Shown here piece after piece: positions 40,701 to 44,635 of a DNA stretch of 64,000 nt. A program made the translations under genes and the position numbers. The notes under the pieces are model-generated. The model did no database searches and had not been told where the DNA came from. It saw only the letters and a list, made by a program, of their open reading frames with translations. Within the stretch, counting starts at the first letter, position 1. Each line of letters opens with the position of its first letter. This DNA comes from JANXQG01 sp964615095 (GTDB lineage Bacteria > Planctomycetota > Planctomycetia > Pirellulales > Thermoguttaceae): the NCBI GenBank assembly GCA_964615095.1, contig CAZTPX010000022.1, positions 1-64,000 on the forward strand. The letters run 5' to 3'.

Positions 40701-41420
40701 CCCGCTGGGGCCGTCCTGGACAGCACCGGCTTTAACGTCGCGCTAAACGGCAACCTCAGCGGTGATTCATCGGACGGCGGCCTCACGAAGATTGGTCCGG
40801 GAGTCCTGGTTCTCTCCGGCACGAACACTTACAGCGGCAGCACGACGGTCCTGGCCGGGGTCTTGCAGGTCACAAATTCGGGTGCCCTGCCGAACGGCAG
40901 CAGCCTGACGGTTGGCGCCGGCGGAACCTTCATCTTCGATCCGAGCCAGATGACGGGGCCGTTGGCGGTGGGATCTGCCGTTTCCACTGCGGAGATTGCC
41001 GCGGCCTCTGACGTTTCCCCACCGTTGGTTGCGGCTGGCGGGCTGGCCAACGCGCCGCTGGCGGTGACGGAGATGGCGACGTTTTCGTCATCGCTTGCAA
41101 GGCAGGTTGATGACCTGCCGTCGCTTGCCAGACAGGTTGAAAACCTGCCAGCGCTGGCAAGACAGGTTGGAAACCTGTCCTACGTGCCGGCAGCGGCGCC
41201 CGCTCCGCAAAAGGACAAGCCGAGCAGGTCGGCCTCTTTCGTCGCGGTGAGCACGACTGCCGCAGAGCGGGTCGTCTGGTCGTCGATCGCCGAAAGCGCG
41301 GCGGGGAACCTGGTCTGGCTCGGGCAGACTGCAAACGGTTGGGATAGTCCAGACCAGCAGCGCAAGAAGGATGTGGCGATCCTGGCCCTGGATGCCGTGT
41401 TTGCCCAATACGGCCGATGA
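19713..41420 (+). CDS. Giant (7,235 aa) modular surface-type protein: LEPR-XLL-like N-terminus, beta-helix, CarbD and Ig-like repeats
   Basis: Start: ATG after GGGAGGGCAATT. Residues 1-45 are basic and carry RLRIEALEQRTLL, a variant of the LEPR-XLL motif of giant planctomycete exported proteins. Residues about 46-3185 hold six tandem modules (LPWAVAQA-to-LPWAVAQA spacing 549, 548, 407, 548, 547 aa), each a stack of beta-helix coils such as NTIGGTTAAARNVISGN and GNVVEGNYIG, followed by an Ig-like cap. Then: another beta-helix (3189-3510, choice-of-anchor-Q style end), CARDB-, PPC- and TIG-like domains (3510-4030), nine carboxypeptidase-regulatory-like domains (4032-4792), a helical island (4797-5051), about sixteen Big_3-type Ig-like domains (5268-6869), an autotransporter-associated strand repeat near 7030 and a tail ending DAVFAQYGR. 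No enzyme motif seen; probably an extracellular adhesin, fibre or matrix protein. Confidence 0.9.
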   Translation: MGSATTRAENRRRFSSPKKYRYDRLGGRERRLRIEALEQRTLLTINLLVTNPTGSASVAGSLPWAVAQANAATGGNVVIDFQIPQSAANLAVGGATSPNVFQIQPLTPLLLDSSALSVTIDGSSEAAFLGNNSNPAGGPTIVLDGSKSGAPSDGLQLDTNTTVLDLGIQNFSGSGVHVFGTGSTVAGCFIGADATGTIAERNGTGITIDSNASDNIIGGTTAAARNLISGNNAGVIIQGSSATRNVVEGNYIGTNASGQSMGWADSNGNPVAANAWCGVVLQSGAFGNIIGGTVPGARNVISGSGGNGVLIQYGATENVVEGNYIGTDASGDAPLATGNANSSSGIAIINGASDNTIGGTTAAARNIISGNRNAGSYIGGAGTTGNMVEGNYVGVGPDGTTPVPNGWNGIQIDSGAASNMIGGSDFADGNTIADNNGAGVAVADDSSTGNTIRLNSIHDNSALGIDLGGSGIPTPNDPINPETGPNNCQDYPVLAAAVPGSSTLVSGTLHTAPNQTYTLDFYANATLDSNGNAEGDVYLGSMGATTDAAGDVSFTDVPLPGASRPGEWITATATDAGGDTSEFSPGLREPASPIALYVTNTSGDPSVANSLPWAVAQADASIAASVTIDFEIPQSAANLAGGGAASPNVFQIQPLATLVLNSPAPSVTIDGSSEAAFLGGNPNPAGGPTIVLDGSQSGAPSDGLQLHSSTTVLDLGIQSFSGSGVHVFGSGSTVADCYIGSDATGTIAQRNGTGITIDSGASNNTIGGTTAAARNLISGNYNAVVIQGVGATGNVVEGNYIGTNASGQSMGWTDSNGNPVAANTWCGVVIQNGASDNIIGGTLPGARNVISGSGGNGVFITDPGTVNNLVERNYLGTDASGDAPLATGSANNDSAIVIYNGASNNTIGGTTAAARNVISGNYNGMNIGGSGTSGNVVEGNYIGVGADGTTPVPNAWNGIWTNSGASDNTIGGSDTADANIIAHNGGAGVGVTDDSTGNTIRLNSIHDNGALGIDLGDDGVTPNDPTNPDTGPNNCQNYPVLTAATAGSSTVVSGTLESASSQTFTLDFYANQTPDPSGYGQGAVYLGSTTVTTDGTGNASFTNVSLAGTSAQDAWITATATDAGGDTSEFSAALQEQAAAPSALLVTNTSGDASVANSLPWAVAQADAAAAGSAIIDFQIPQSAANLAVDGAASPNVFEIQPLATLVLNNPGCSITIDGSSEAAFLGDNPNPAGGPTIVLDGSQPGAPSDGLQLYSSTTVLDLGIQNFSGSGMHLFGSGSTVAGCFIGADATGSVAESNGDGIIIDSGASDNTIGGTTAAARNVISGNYAGVVIQGSGATGNVVEGNCIGVDADGATPVPNAWNGIWINAGASGNTIGGGDTADGNVIAYNAGAGVGVSDDSTGNTIRLNSIHDNGALGIDLGNDGVTPNHPTNPVAGPNNWQNYPVLTAAGAGSSTTVSGTLHSAANQTYTLDFYASPTPDPSGYGQGAVYVGSTTVTTDGGGNASFTNVSLPGASKGGEWITATATDAAGDTSEFSAALREPVLPPVTLSVTNTSGDPSVANSLPWAVAQADAAAAGSVTIDFQISQSAANLAVGGATSPNVFQIQPLTSLVVNNPGCPIITIDGSSEAAFLGGNPNPAGGPTIVLDGSESGAPSDGLQLYSSATILDLGIQNFSASGVHVFGSGSTVAGCFVGADATGTIAQRNWTGITIDSGASDNIIGGTTATARNLISGNNNGVVIQGGGATGNVVEGNYIGTNASGQSMGWTDSNGNPVAANTSFGVLIQSGASDNIIGGTIPGARNVISGTTWNAVDLANGATGNVVEGNYIGTDASGNLPLASGSANNDSGIVIESGAMDNTIGGTTAAARNVISGNYNGMNITGSGTTGNLVEGNYIGVGADGETPVPNGWNGIWINTGASGNTIGGDDTADGNVIAYNGGAGVGVTDDSTGNTIRLNSIHDNGALGIDLGDDGATPNQPTNPVAGPNNWQNYPVLTAAMHGSSTLVSGTLHSAVNETYTIDFYGSMTADPSGYGQGAIYLGSTTVTTDSTGKASFANVSLPGASGLGEWITATATDAGGDTSEFSAGLREHGTATITLLVTNTSGDGSVNGSLPWAVAQADTTTAGNVSIDFQIPQSAANLAVGAANCANVFQIQPLATLVLNNPGCFITIDGSSEAAFLGGNPNPAGGPTIVLDGSQPGAPSDGLQLYSSTTVIDLGIQNFSGSGVHVFGSGSTVAGCFIGADATGTIAEPNGAGITIDSGASDNTIGGTMAAARNLISGNNAGVVIQGGGATGNVVEGNYIGTNASGQSMGWTDSNGNPVAANGNGVVLQNGASDNLIGGTAPGARNVISGSGGNGIFITDPGTVNNLVEGNYLGTDVSGDAPLARGSANNDSAIVIYNGASDNTVGGTTAAARNVISGNYNGMNIGGSGTSGNVVEGNYIGVGADGATPVPNAWNGIWINSGASGNTIGGSQLADGNVIACNGGAGVGVTDDSTGNVIRLNSIHDNGALGIDLGNDGVTPNDPINPDTGPNNCQNYPMLTAAVPGSSTLVSGTLESAPSQTFTLDFYANQTPDPSGYGQGAVFLGSTTVTTDGTGNASFANVSLPGASSMGEWITATATDAGGDTSEFSAGLRERGTATITLLVTNTSGDASVTGSLPWAVAQADASAAGSVTIDFQIPQSAANLAVGGAASPNVFQIQPLASLVLNSPGCPITIDGSSEAAFLGGDPNPAGGPTIVLDGSQSGAPSDGLQLYTNTTVLDLGIQDFSGSGVHVFGSGSTVAGCFIGADATGTIAQRNGTGITIDSGASDNIIGGTTATARNLISGNYNAVVIQGVGATGNVVEGNYIGTNASGQSMGWADSNGNPITANASCGVVIQSGASGNLIGGTNAGARNVISGDGYGVFIAGPGTVNNLVEGNYLGTDASGDAPLASGNANNSSGVAIGNGASDNTIGGMTAAARNVISGNRNAGLDIGGAGTTGNVVEGNYVGVNPSGTASVPNGGGGIQIDSGASGNSIGGSNPADGNTIAYNDYGGVRVTGDSTGNTIRLNSIHDNSGLGIDLGGSGVPTPNDPVNPDTGPNNRQNYPVLTSAVAGSSLMVSGTLHSDPNQTFTLDFYASTAADPSGYGQGAVYVGSTTVTTDGGGNASFANLSLPGAAALGEWITSTATDAGGDTSEFSAGLTACAETLTQNQVWASSTLHEVVGEIVVPSGLTLTVAAGTVVKFLPGAGITVQYGGRLIADGTLVDPVVFTSINDDANGGDTNGNGNLTSPAAGDWRGILVSGMAQLNHVEFLYGGKTTAGTWDTTSAPLAAAANASVAISDSTILDSCFDGIIASGQSNVTVTSCVIADCDTGVYAGMSAKLHVVNCTLDGNRIGIQQGGGTVWLTNSIVSDSTDAGMESSGYPITISYSDIWSPTGSNYGGGTDLTGASGNISADPQYVDASANDYCLTASSPCIDTANGAAAPATDFRGYPRYTDPAVAGNGVPLPGSTAIPDMGAFEFADTAPSDVDMTVTSLTGAATAMAGQEAAVQWTDANIGTCTVVGPWHDSVYLVNNPGPFQTQILVSQVLVGQGVTLGPGWSFTTIAQLRVPGGVVGNYYYWEVTANSAGDIFVGANSQNDSLVSSTPVSLAVPSLDVNGPAASGQFSSPGQAQWFQLTPAENEDVLLTLSMAEPNAAGQIYIGNGYMPDAQQYDACQTQTDSPQDTAVFSATAGTTYYVLVCASTLSGAGSRFSLTATVPAFGLSSVSPATVGNVGPVTFTIQGGGLDPGTTYEVIDPSGQVQPLQPTAVYPVNSTLTYVTFDLTGLPGGASYELQATSPSGASADLPSAFFAEANAQPGQVVAQISGPGNFSSGRIVQLVVDYTNTGDSDVVAPMLFLQTDNGEFQLPGQTTWTPDTVQILGTNLDGPAGILPPGYQGQMTVDFQPINSSCASDYQVYLADPTASLDWTSLESQVRPANVSDAVWAAAWQQFQAEVGDTWGGYLDLLSHYATILGMVPGASRSWSGSVVLETALQDIIAQVSSSASGTLYLGDQNHPLADVSVVASSSDGTVMVSGTSAGDGSFHLPQIPAGTYTLSVPGYLISGSSQLTISGTTMLTGLVLTVTPGGSISGTVIQQADNSAASGVVVTADDGEGDTYTATTGSNGSYTMTGLVPGTYTVTVGGGSLATETDSVVVAGEGQVTGIDFTLPASAAVQGTVLDAATGLPLAGANVLLTDAEGDCFPAVTDASGVFSLSGLNPDTYSLIVTDAAYATANLSGIVLSAGGSTVIPPVDMQTAATLNVVLTDTSLDPLGGVTVTLSLNGQAVGMDDTDANGQAVFPNLGPGSYTVECWQQGYGTTDYTVSIAAGQTVSEAYALSPAAMVEGTVSNGSGDPIAGITVDLLGQDVAGNPVTWTATTAADGTYQLLDVPSGTYTLTVGNDGGIDPMDVTVAPGQRQQIVNVTLTASVLQGQVLASDGATPVAGASVMLTFDGDVVAEAQTDSNGDYTFRVVKPGQYLLSAGTDDGVSAVQIVNVAAGANVSAAPLELGALEVSGTVTAGGVPVSGASVEVLPLAAGAQEQSLTAVTDANGDFVVQGLTPDQYSVAVESAGFAAWQQSLTVAGNLTQSVVLLAGGVVQGTITDASTGLPVAGANVSLLDPATHSVAASAATNASGQYQAANVLPGTYDVLIEEPSHQMTELTGVVVSGSSCTVNGTLAAKSTLLQGTVTDSTGHPMVEATVTVVNSRGETMFVATTAIDGTWSTDELPPGNYTATASAIGYQTASVAVSLAAGSSQAVSLTVAAAATDDAWASNTVAGFLGYVSQLWYSSNNLYLTNPSDPTPKMIGLQNQMPPQPVGTAAWPAWSAAYRAHDNLVNAYERWEQNDMAYKTTVGSCSLEVITRLLALLNDAVGIACAPYVAEWTAPSQWAELSADAVLGLKFAASAANLLTATVNAIEKGASFSQQLKNLAGSLLSTIAGFAKLAQLQQALANAGSSNPLLRGFSYVGAAADFLGLISSLLEQYKQYNNVSNIVIDARLNYLAAGAAYYTALQKLAIANAHCPPGTLVPAPSPPLPVPTQTVTFAPPPGAPGDNVYAYLVAGPGYQYPSGLPVGMVPPPAGYVGWWNTYSTGTTTYASTPYYVGYYSWQVLNPSVGPRILNPGSLLTVSCDFEPNWNQGWYDYNENAGTVAICGVPGITLVSGNTISNPGLDSWYYNDAITGNIPSGNLHVDLPLGPSTLVFQIPANAQSGLADVEIIGPYPGGQWSFVEGVYYFQIIAPNATTTALGASPASPVYGQPVTLAAQVSTANPYGLMQGTVDFFDQTTNQDLGRVAINSAGIAQLTVSNFNAGTQVITATYSGDSVVDYLPSTATCTFSVGQAQTNMTLTQVFSPTTYGEYALFTATVTVVPPGVGTLAGSVTFLDVTTGVNLGTVPIDSAGQAFLATNALAAGQQTIQATYTGNGNFAQSQGQCTQQVNQAQTWTTSSFSPSLPVFGSQVTLTATVASANSNLAPPTGSVDFFDESTDADLGTVNLSNGIATIQTTALAGGDNDIKMDYSGDNNYLSSYVELVVSLLPAEITTQTTVAPSPTVFGQTVNLTTAVVPVNSAIGVVPTGTVIYDDDTTDTSLGEAALDSTGTARLSVPNLGGGQHHITIIYLGDDNFADNDTYIIWNVGLADTTTQVTCTPNPAGFGLPLSVSIAVAPASSSVQAIPTGSITVVDQTTGASLGSVQLDASGKANLPLSDLAVGKHTFQVTYNGDNNFKQSVGSVDAQIQPSDTTTDATCTPAAPVYGQPASVDIQVSPANSAVTAVPTGSVDLMDQTTDQDLGTYDLDSTGAATVDLDDLDAGDQSILISYSGDQNFSQSNMTLDVPVAQAQTTTAVTSSGQSLTTAQSVMYTATVSAVAPGDGVPTGTVTFTDGDATLGTGTLNSSGTATITTCFAIPGSHLVMAAYDGDQNFMASSASLAQNVTAPATMKQSTVALSASASPAVFGQSATLTATVSAIASGQGTPTGTVTFKEGNQVLGQATLDTSGMGSLDLSTLAVGPHTITAIYSGDGKFAASSASMKETVAPSATSIALGASANPAPYGQSVTFTATVAARYPGSGTPAGAVTFKDGSQTLATVPLTNGVATFTATTLIAGTHSITASYGGSLSYLAATASSLTETIAAGATTTTLTSSLGQAVAGQPVTFTAVVAAGLAGSPVPTGTVMFTAGGQTLGTGILDSRGTAVLSVSSLGAGSYAISANYAGDGNFAASGSTPVTLSVAAEDSQAAPGSTQAADSGSGIVLPAGQSADNDSIDFSASPSPLQLGQEVTFAAQVSALVPGMPAPTGTVDFYDEDTQTDLGSAALDAGGTASFSISTLDAGAHLIQATYSGDTNFTGNHTVDGLYVCNTAVQVSASPYPSLAEQQLALTATVRALYPLAGTPTGTVEFWDETTWTLLGTAALDASGCATLTTAALPIGQDMIRAWYNGAAAFSWSYGECVQEVTDQPLLIGSSANPSQAGQQITLTASVTGGPAGAAAPTGTVDFFDESTQTDLGTAGVNASGQATLTLSTLGAGQHTIRADYSGDANFNPGSALLLQQVEVNNSLELFSSNSAAAFGETIAITARVNSWDPGTPATGSVDFYDASTQTDLGTFPLDGNGEASFSIATLGLGEHQIRATYSGNAALTANSAVLDQQVCNTTLDVFSSPSPAEAGHDVTLAAVVSALVSGGPAPTGTVDFYDESTQTDLGAAPLDGNGLAALSISSLDAGPHLIQATYSGDGNLSGNCAVYELQVTNDAVLASSSANVSQAGQGLTITAAVSAANPGTGIPTGTVDFWDEATWTLLGTAPLDASGQASLSTSTLPAGLDTLLAWYNGDANFGTASGMLIQVVNLGSKPQTMTWSAPGDGNWNSDNWGAMSYWPDASVDAFVDTPYTVAVNSAQAAQSLEISSGGQVLIGAGGSLVVGASLTLGGGGTVAVIGGGILTVSALNMAAQPASMLLDGGTFQAAASFSTAVPVTIGPAGAVLDSTGFNVALNGNLSGDSSDGGLTKIGPGVLVLSGTNTYSGSTTVLAGVLQVTNSGALPNGSSLTVGAGGTFIFDPSQMTGPLAVGSAVSTAEIAAASDVSPPLVAAGGLANAPLAVTEMATFSSSLARQVDDLPSLARQVENLPALARQVGNLSYVPAAAPAPQKDKPSRSASFVAVSTTAAERVVWSSIAESAAGNLVWLGQTANGWDSPDQQRKKDVAILALDAVFAQYGR
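19847..29270 (+). repeat. Six tandem about 1.64-kb DNA repeats within the giant gene
   Basis: Repeat units begin near 19847, 21496, 23140, 24361, 26005 and 27646. They are highly similar at the DNA level; for example the segment around 22261-22340 in unit 2 recurs almost base-for-base at 26765-26840 in unit 5. Unit 3 is about 423 bases shorter. The similarity indicates recent tandem duplication or gene conversion. Confidence 0.88.
41091..41180 (+). repeat. Three 30-bp palindrome-bearing tandem repeats translated in frame
   Basis: Units 41091-41120, 41121-41150 and 41151-41180 encode SLARQVDDLP, SLARQVENLP and ALARQVGNLS. Each contains a dyad (GGCAGGT-N5-ACCTGCC, CAGGTT-N3-AACCTG, GACAGGTT-N3-AACCTGTC), so a hairpin-type repeat has been captured inside the coding sequence near the C-terminus. 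Confidence 0.8.
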
Positions 41421-41737
41421 TGAAGAGTTTACGCCTCTTCACCGCCACCGCCGACCGCGCGGCGTGTTTTTTCATTGTCCAAAGTGGCGGTGTCGAGCGC
41501 TAACCGCTTCAATTTTCAACCGGCGTCCCAGCAACTCATCCGTATTCTGAGACGTGTCAGGACACCCCCTATTCTCGGAACCTCCGTCGGCTGGCGTTTA
41601 CCTTCCGCGGTCGTTTCCATCGCCACAAAAAACTTCGTTCCGCCAAAGGCGTTTTCAAGCCTGAGAGATTCTTACACGGTAGCAGCGTAGAATACGTTGT
41701 CTCAAGCACTTCCCGAAAAGGGCCGGAGAAAAGACAC
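41421..41737. other. Intergenic region, giant gene to sigma factor gene
   Basis: 317 bases. A GC-rich dyad (CGCC...GCGGCG) followed by TGTTTTTTC near 41447-41475 could terminate the giant transcript. The 71-codon frame at 41475-41690 shows no gene-like features. No clear promoter is visible. Confidence 0.35.
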
Positions 41738-42397
41738 ATGTTCGAACAAACCAATGCGGCGTTGCTCGACGACCTCAGGGATCGTGAGAACCACGATGCC
41801 TGGCGGTGCTTCGTGGAGCGCTACCGCCCACTGATTTACGGCTGCTGCCGGGGCAGTGGCATGGGCCCCGACGAAGCAGAGGATATGACATGCGAGGTGC
41901 TGGAGAAACTCCAGCGGGCGCTACCCCAATTCAACTACGCCGCCGGCGAGAAACCCGGTAGGTTTCGCGCATGGCTCCGCCGAGTTACGAAGAACGCAGT
42001 TTATGACTACATCAGAAGGCCGAAACCGCTCGGCTTTGCCGGGGTGGGAGGCACGGCTAATCTGGAAGAGGTGTACCAGGTTCCCGCCCGCTCCTCGCCG
42101 AATCTGGACCAACTGTCGGAGAGCATCGAGGGGGTTCTCGACCCGGAGAAGCTGGGGCGCATGATGCTCCTCCGTGAAGCGCAGCGGCGGGTCCTACTGC
42201 GTGTTCGCAACCCGAAACGCTGGGATGCTTTCTGGGGTATTTTGGAGGGCCGTTCGAGCCGCGACGTCGCGAATCAGCTCGGCATGTCCGTCGCGGCGGT
42301 ACTGGTTGCCGCCAAGGAGATGCAGGACATGCTCAAGGAGGAAGTAGCAAAGCTGCGCGAACTGGAAGCCGATGACCCCGAAACCCAAGACCGGTAG
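41738..42397 (+). CDS. ECF-type RNA polymerase sigma factor
   Basis: Protein of 219 aa with GGAG upstream of the ATG. Region 2: WRCFVERYRPLIYGCCRGSG, then the acidic DEAEDMTCEVLEKLQ and the -10-recognition helix FRAWLRRVTKNAVYDYIRRP. Region 4: WDAFWGILEGRSSRDVANQL followed by GMSVAAVLVAAKEMQDMLKE, an HTH. The linker of about 60 residues is long for the family but usual for planctomycete ECF groups. It sits immediately before a membrane kinase whose N-terminus has a zinc-finger-like HxxxCxxC, an arrangement known from planctomycete ECF groups thought to be controlled by the associated kinase. What it transcribes is unknown. Confidence 0.9.
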   Translation: MFEQTNAALLDDLRDRENHDAWRCFVERYRPLIYGCCRGSGMGPDEAEDMTCEVLEKLQRALPQFNYAAGEKPGRFRAWLRRVTKNAVYDYIRRPKPLGFAGVGGTANLEEVYQVPARSSPNLDQLSESIEGVLDPEKLGRMMLLREAQRRVLLRVRNPKRWDAFWGILEGRSSRDVANQLGMSVAAVLVAAKEMQDMLKEEVAKLRELEADDPETQDR

Positions 42398-42401
42398 AAA
42401 T

Positions 42402-44144
42402 ATGGCCGACTGTCCGGAATTTGCCAACGACCAGATCCCTGCCGACCTTCCGGCCCTGGAGCGGCATGCCGAGGAATGCGAACACTGTCGCGCCAAGCTC
42501 GAGCATATCGTGCGTCAACAGATCGGAGACCTGCCGTCGGATGTCCACGAACTGGCGCGATTTGCAACCCCAGGGGCAGCAGCCCCCCAACCTTCCGTGA
42601 AAGCGCCGGCCAGCCTGCAATTCCAGCCGCCGCACGAGCCGAGCCGCCCAGTCCACGGGGCGCTGGGTGGTTCCAGCCCGAGCTTGGCGACAACCTCGGA
42701 CCGGGACCAGGCGAGCAACGGCATCGCAGCTTCGACGGCGGAAGAATTAAACCGCCGGCTGCCGCAGTTTCACGTTGAGGCGGAGCTCGGCCGCGGCGGC
42801 ATGGGAGTCGTCTACAAGGCCCAGCATCTCAAGTTTCAGCGTCTGGTCGCGCTGAAGATGATTCTCGCCGGCGACCATGCCAGCGCCCAGCAGACAGAAC
42901 GCTTCCTCACCGAAGCTCGGGCGGTCGCCCGCTTGCAAAATCCCCATATTGTGCAGATCTATGAAATCGGCGAATACAACGGGCTGCCCTATTTTTCGCT
43001 CGAGTATCTGGATGGCGGCAGCCTCGCTGCGAAGCTCAAGGGCTTACCGCCGTCGGACATGGAGGCCGCCCGGCTTGTCGAATTGCTCGCGCTGGCCGTC
43101 CACTATGCCCACGGCCGCGGCATCGTACATCGCGACCTGAAACCCGCCAATATCCTGCTGACGGGAGAGGGGATTCCCAAGATCGCGGACTTTGGCCTGG
43201 CCAAGTTCCTCAGCGAAGACAGCGGCACGACCCGTACCGGTGTGATCCTGGGCACGCCGAGCTACATGGCCCCGGAGCAGGCAATTGGCAAGGCCAAGGA
43301 TATTGGTCCGGCCGTCGACATTTACGCGCTGGGCGCGATCCTTTATGAGTTGCTGACCGGCCGGCCGCCGTTTCGCGGCGAATCCATTCAGGAGACTTTG
43401 CGATCGGTGGAAGAACAAGCACCCGAGCCGCCGCGCGTCCACAATCCGCGTGTCGATCGGGCGCTGGAGGCGATCTGCCTGAAATGCCTGGAAAAAGCCC
43501 CGCGGGACCGCTACCCTTCGGCGGAAGCGCTGGCGGAAGATCTGGCGGCGTACATTCGCGGCGAGCCGGTTCGTGCCGACCAAGGAACGGCAAGCCGTTT
43601 ATTCGGGGCGGTCCTGCGCGAGACGCGTTACACGGAAGTGATGACACTCTGGAGCGGCGTCTGGATGGGGATCGCGGTCGCCTATTTCTTGATTTGCCTC
43701 GCCAAGAGCCTGCTGGTATGGTTTGGAGTGCAAAGCCATGGCCCCTACTTCGGCATTTGGGTTGCGATGTGCCTTACGGTGGTCGGATTGTTTTGGTTCT
43801 ACAGGTTCCGCAGCGGCCCAAGGTTGTCTCAGGTTGAGCGCCAGAGCTTGCAGATATTGTGTTTCTTCTGGATCGGCTTTTTTCTCACCGCGTGGCAGTA
43901 CCACCGCGTCGGCGCACCGATCGTGGGTCTCCCCTCGATTCTCGTTCTTGAACTTGCCGTCGCGATGGGCTGCATCGCGGCGCTGCTTGGCGGCTCGTTC
44001 TACGTCATGGCGGCAGCCTGTGTGTTCACCGCCGTGCTGGAAGCCCTCTGGCCCCAGGCCGGTCCGCTGATCTCGGGTGTCTTTTGCTCGCCCGCCCTGT
44101 TCTGGGTCGGTTGGAAATACTCGCGGCGGTGGCCGCCTCACTGA
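42402..44144 (+). CDS. Membrane serine/threonine protein kinase with anti-sigma-like zinc motif
   Basis: Protein of 580 aa from the ATG at 42402; the ATG at 42372 would overlap the sigma gene by 26 bases and add 10 residues. Residues 20-30 carry RHAEECEHC (HxxxCxxC, zf-HC2/anti-sigma-like). The kinase domain spans about 120-390: LGRGGMGVVYKAQ (P-loop), VALKMI (Lys), IVHRDLKPANIL (catalytic loop, near 243), IADFGLAKF and GTPSYMAPEQA, typical of Hanks-type PknB-like kinases. About five transmembrane segments follow (MGIAVAYFLICLAKSLLVWF and later). No extracellular sensor domain is present. It is probably co-expressed with, and may phosphorylate or sequester, the sigma factor encoded 4 bases upstream. 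Confidence 0.92.
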   Translation: MADCPEFANDQIPADLPALERHAEECEHCRAKLEHIVRQQIGDLPSDVHELARFATPGAAAPQPSVKAPASLQFQPPHEPSRPVHGALGGSSPSLATTSDRDQASNGIAASTAEELNRRLPQFHVEAELGRGGMGVVYKAQHLKFQRLVALKMILAGDHASAQQTERFLTEARAVARLQNPHIVQIYEIGEYNGLPYFSLEYLDGGSLAAKLKGLPPSDMEAARLVELLALAVHYAHGRGIVHRDLKPANILLTGEGIPKIADFGLAKFLSEDSGTTRTGVILGTPSYMAPEQAIGKAKDIGPAVDIYALGAILYELLTGRPPFRGESIQETLRSVEEQAPEPPRVHNPRVDRALEAICLKCLEKAPRDRYPSAEALAEDLAAYIRGEPVRADQGTASRLFGAVLRETRYTEVMTLWSGVWMGIAVAYFLICLAKSLLVWFGVQSHGPYFGIWVAMCLTVVGLFWFYRFRSGPRLSQVERQSLQILCFFWIGFFLTAWQYHRVGAPIVGLPSILVLELAVAMGCIAALLGGSFYVMAAACVFTAVLEALWPQAGPLISGVFCSPALFWVGWKYSRRWPPH

Positions 44145-44267
44145 AACAGAAAACCGGACGGTCGTGGAGCGTGGACCGGCGAGTTTGTGCCAACTCCCGA
44201 TCGGCATCAAGTTGAGGAATACCCCCTGCCAGACAGCCCACTGCGGCTGGCCGACTTGCCTGCGGCG

Positions 44268-44400
44268 GTCACCCCCACGAATGGCACTAGCTTAAGGAAG
44301 GCGATCACAAGCAGTTGAGGCCAGCTTCGGCTGATAACGCAAGCGGTTGTAGTCTGGCAGAGAACTCCACGCTTAAGCTAGTGCCATTCGTCACCCCCAC
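44268..44400. mobile_element. MITE-like element with 18-bp terminal inverted repeats and 11-bp direct repeats
   Basis: GAATGGCACTAGCTTAAG at 44279-44296 is exactly inverted at 44372-44389, giving a 111-base element with no coding capacity. GTCACCCCCAC lies directly outside both ends (44268-44278 and 44390-44400), as expected for a target-site duplication. No transposase for it is present in the window. It sits in the 491-base spacer between convergent kinase and DUF1501 genes; the rest of that spacer shows nothing identifiable. Confidence 0.75.
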
Positions 44401-44635
44401 CGCCGCGCGCAATCGGCAGGGTAGACATCAAAAAGTCAGAAAACCGACGGTTTTTCTTGACGCTCGGCCGGCAACTTGACGCTCTCCCCTGACTTTACAG
44501 CCGAGGCAACCAAATTGCGAGGATGAACATTACGCTGCCGTGGAGTCGGTAGTTTCTGTCGCCGCTGCCACAGGAGCGAAATCCGGCGTGCTTATCGGCT
44601 TGGCCCACACGCCTATCGGATCACTACGGGTTACT

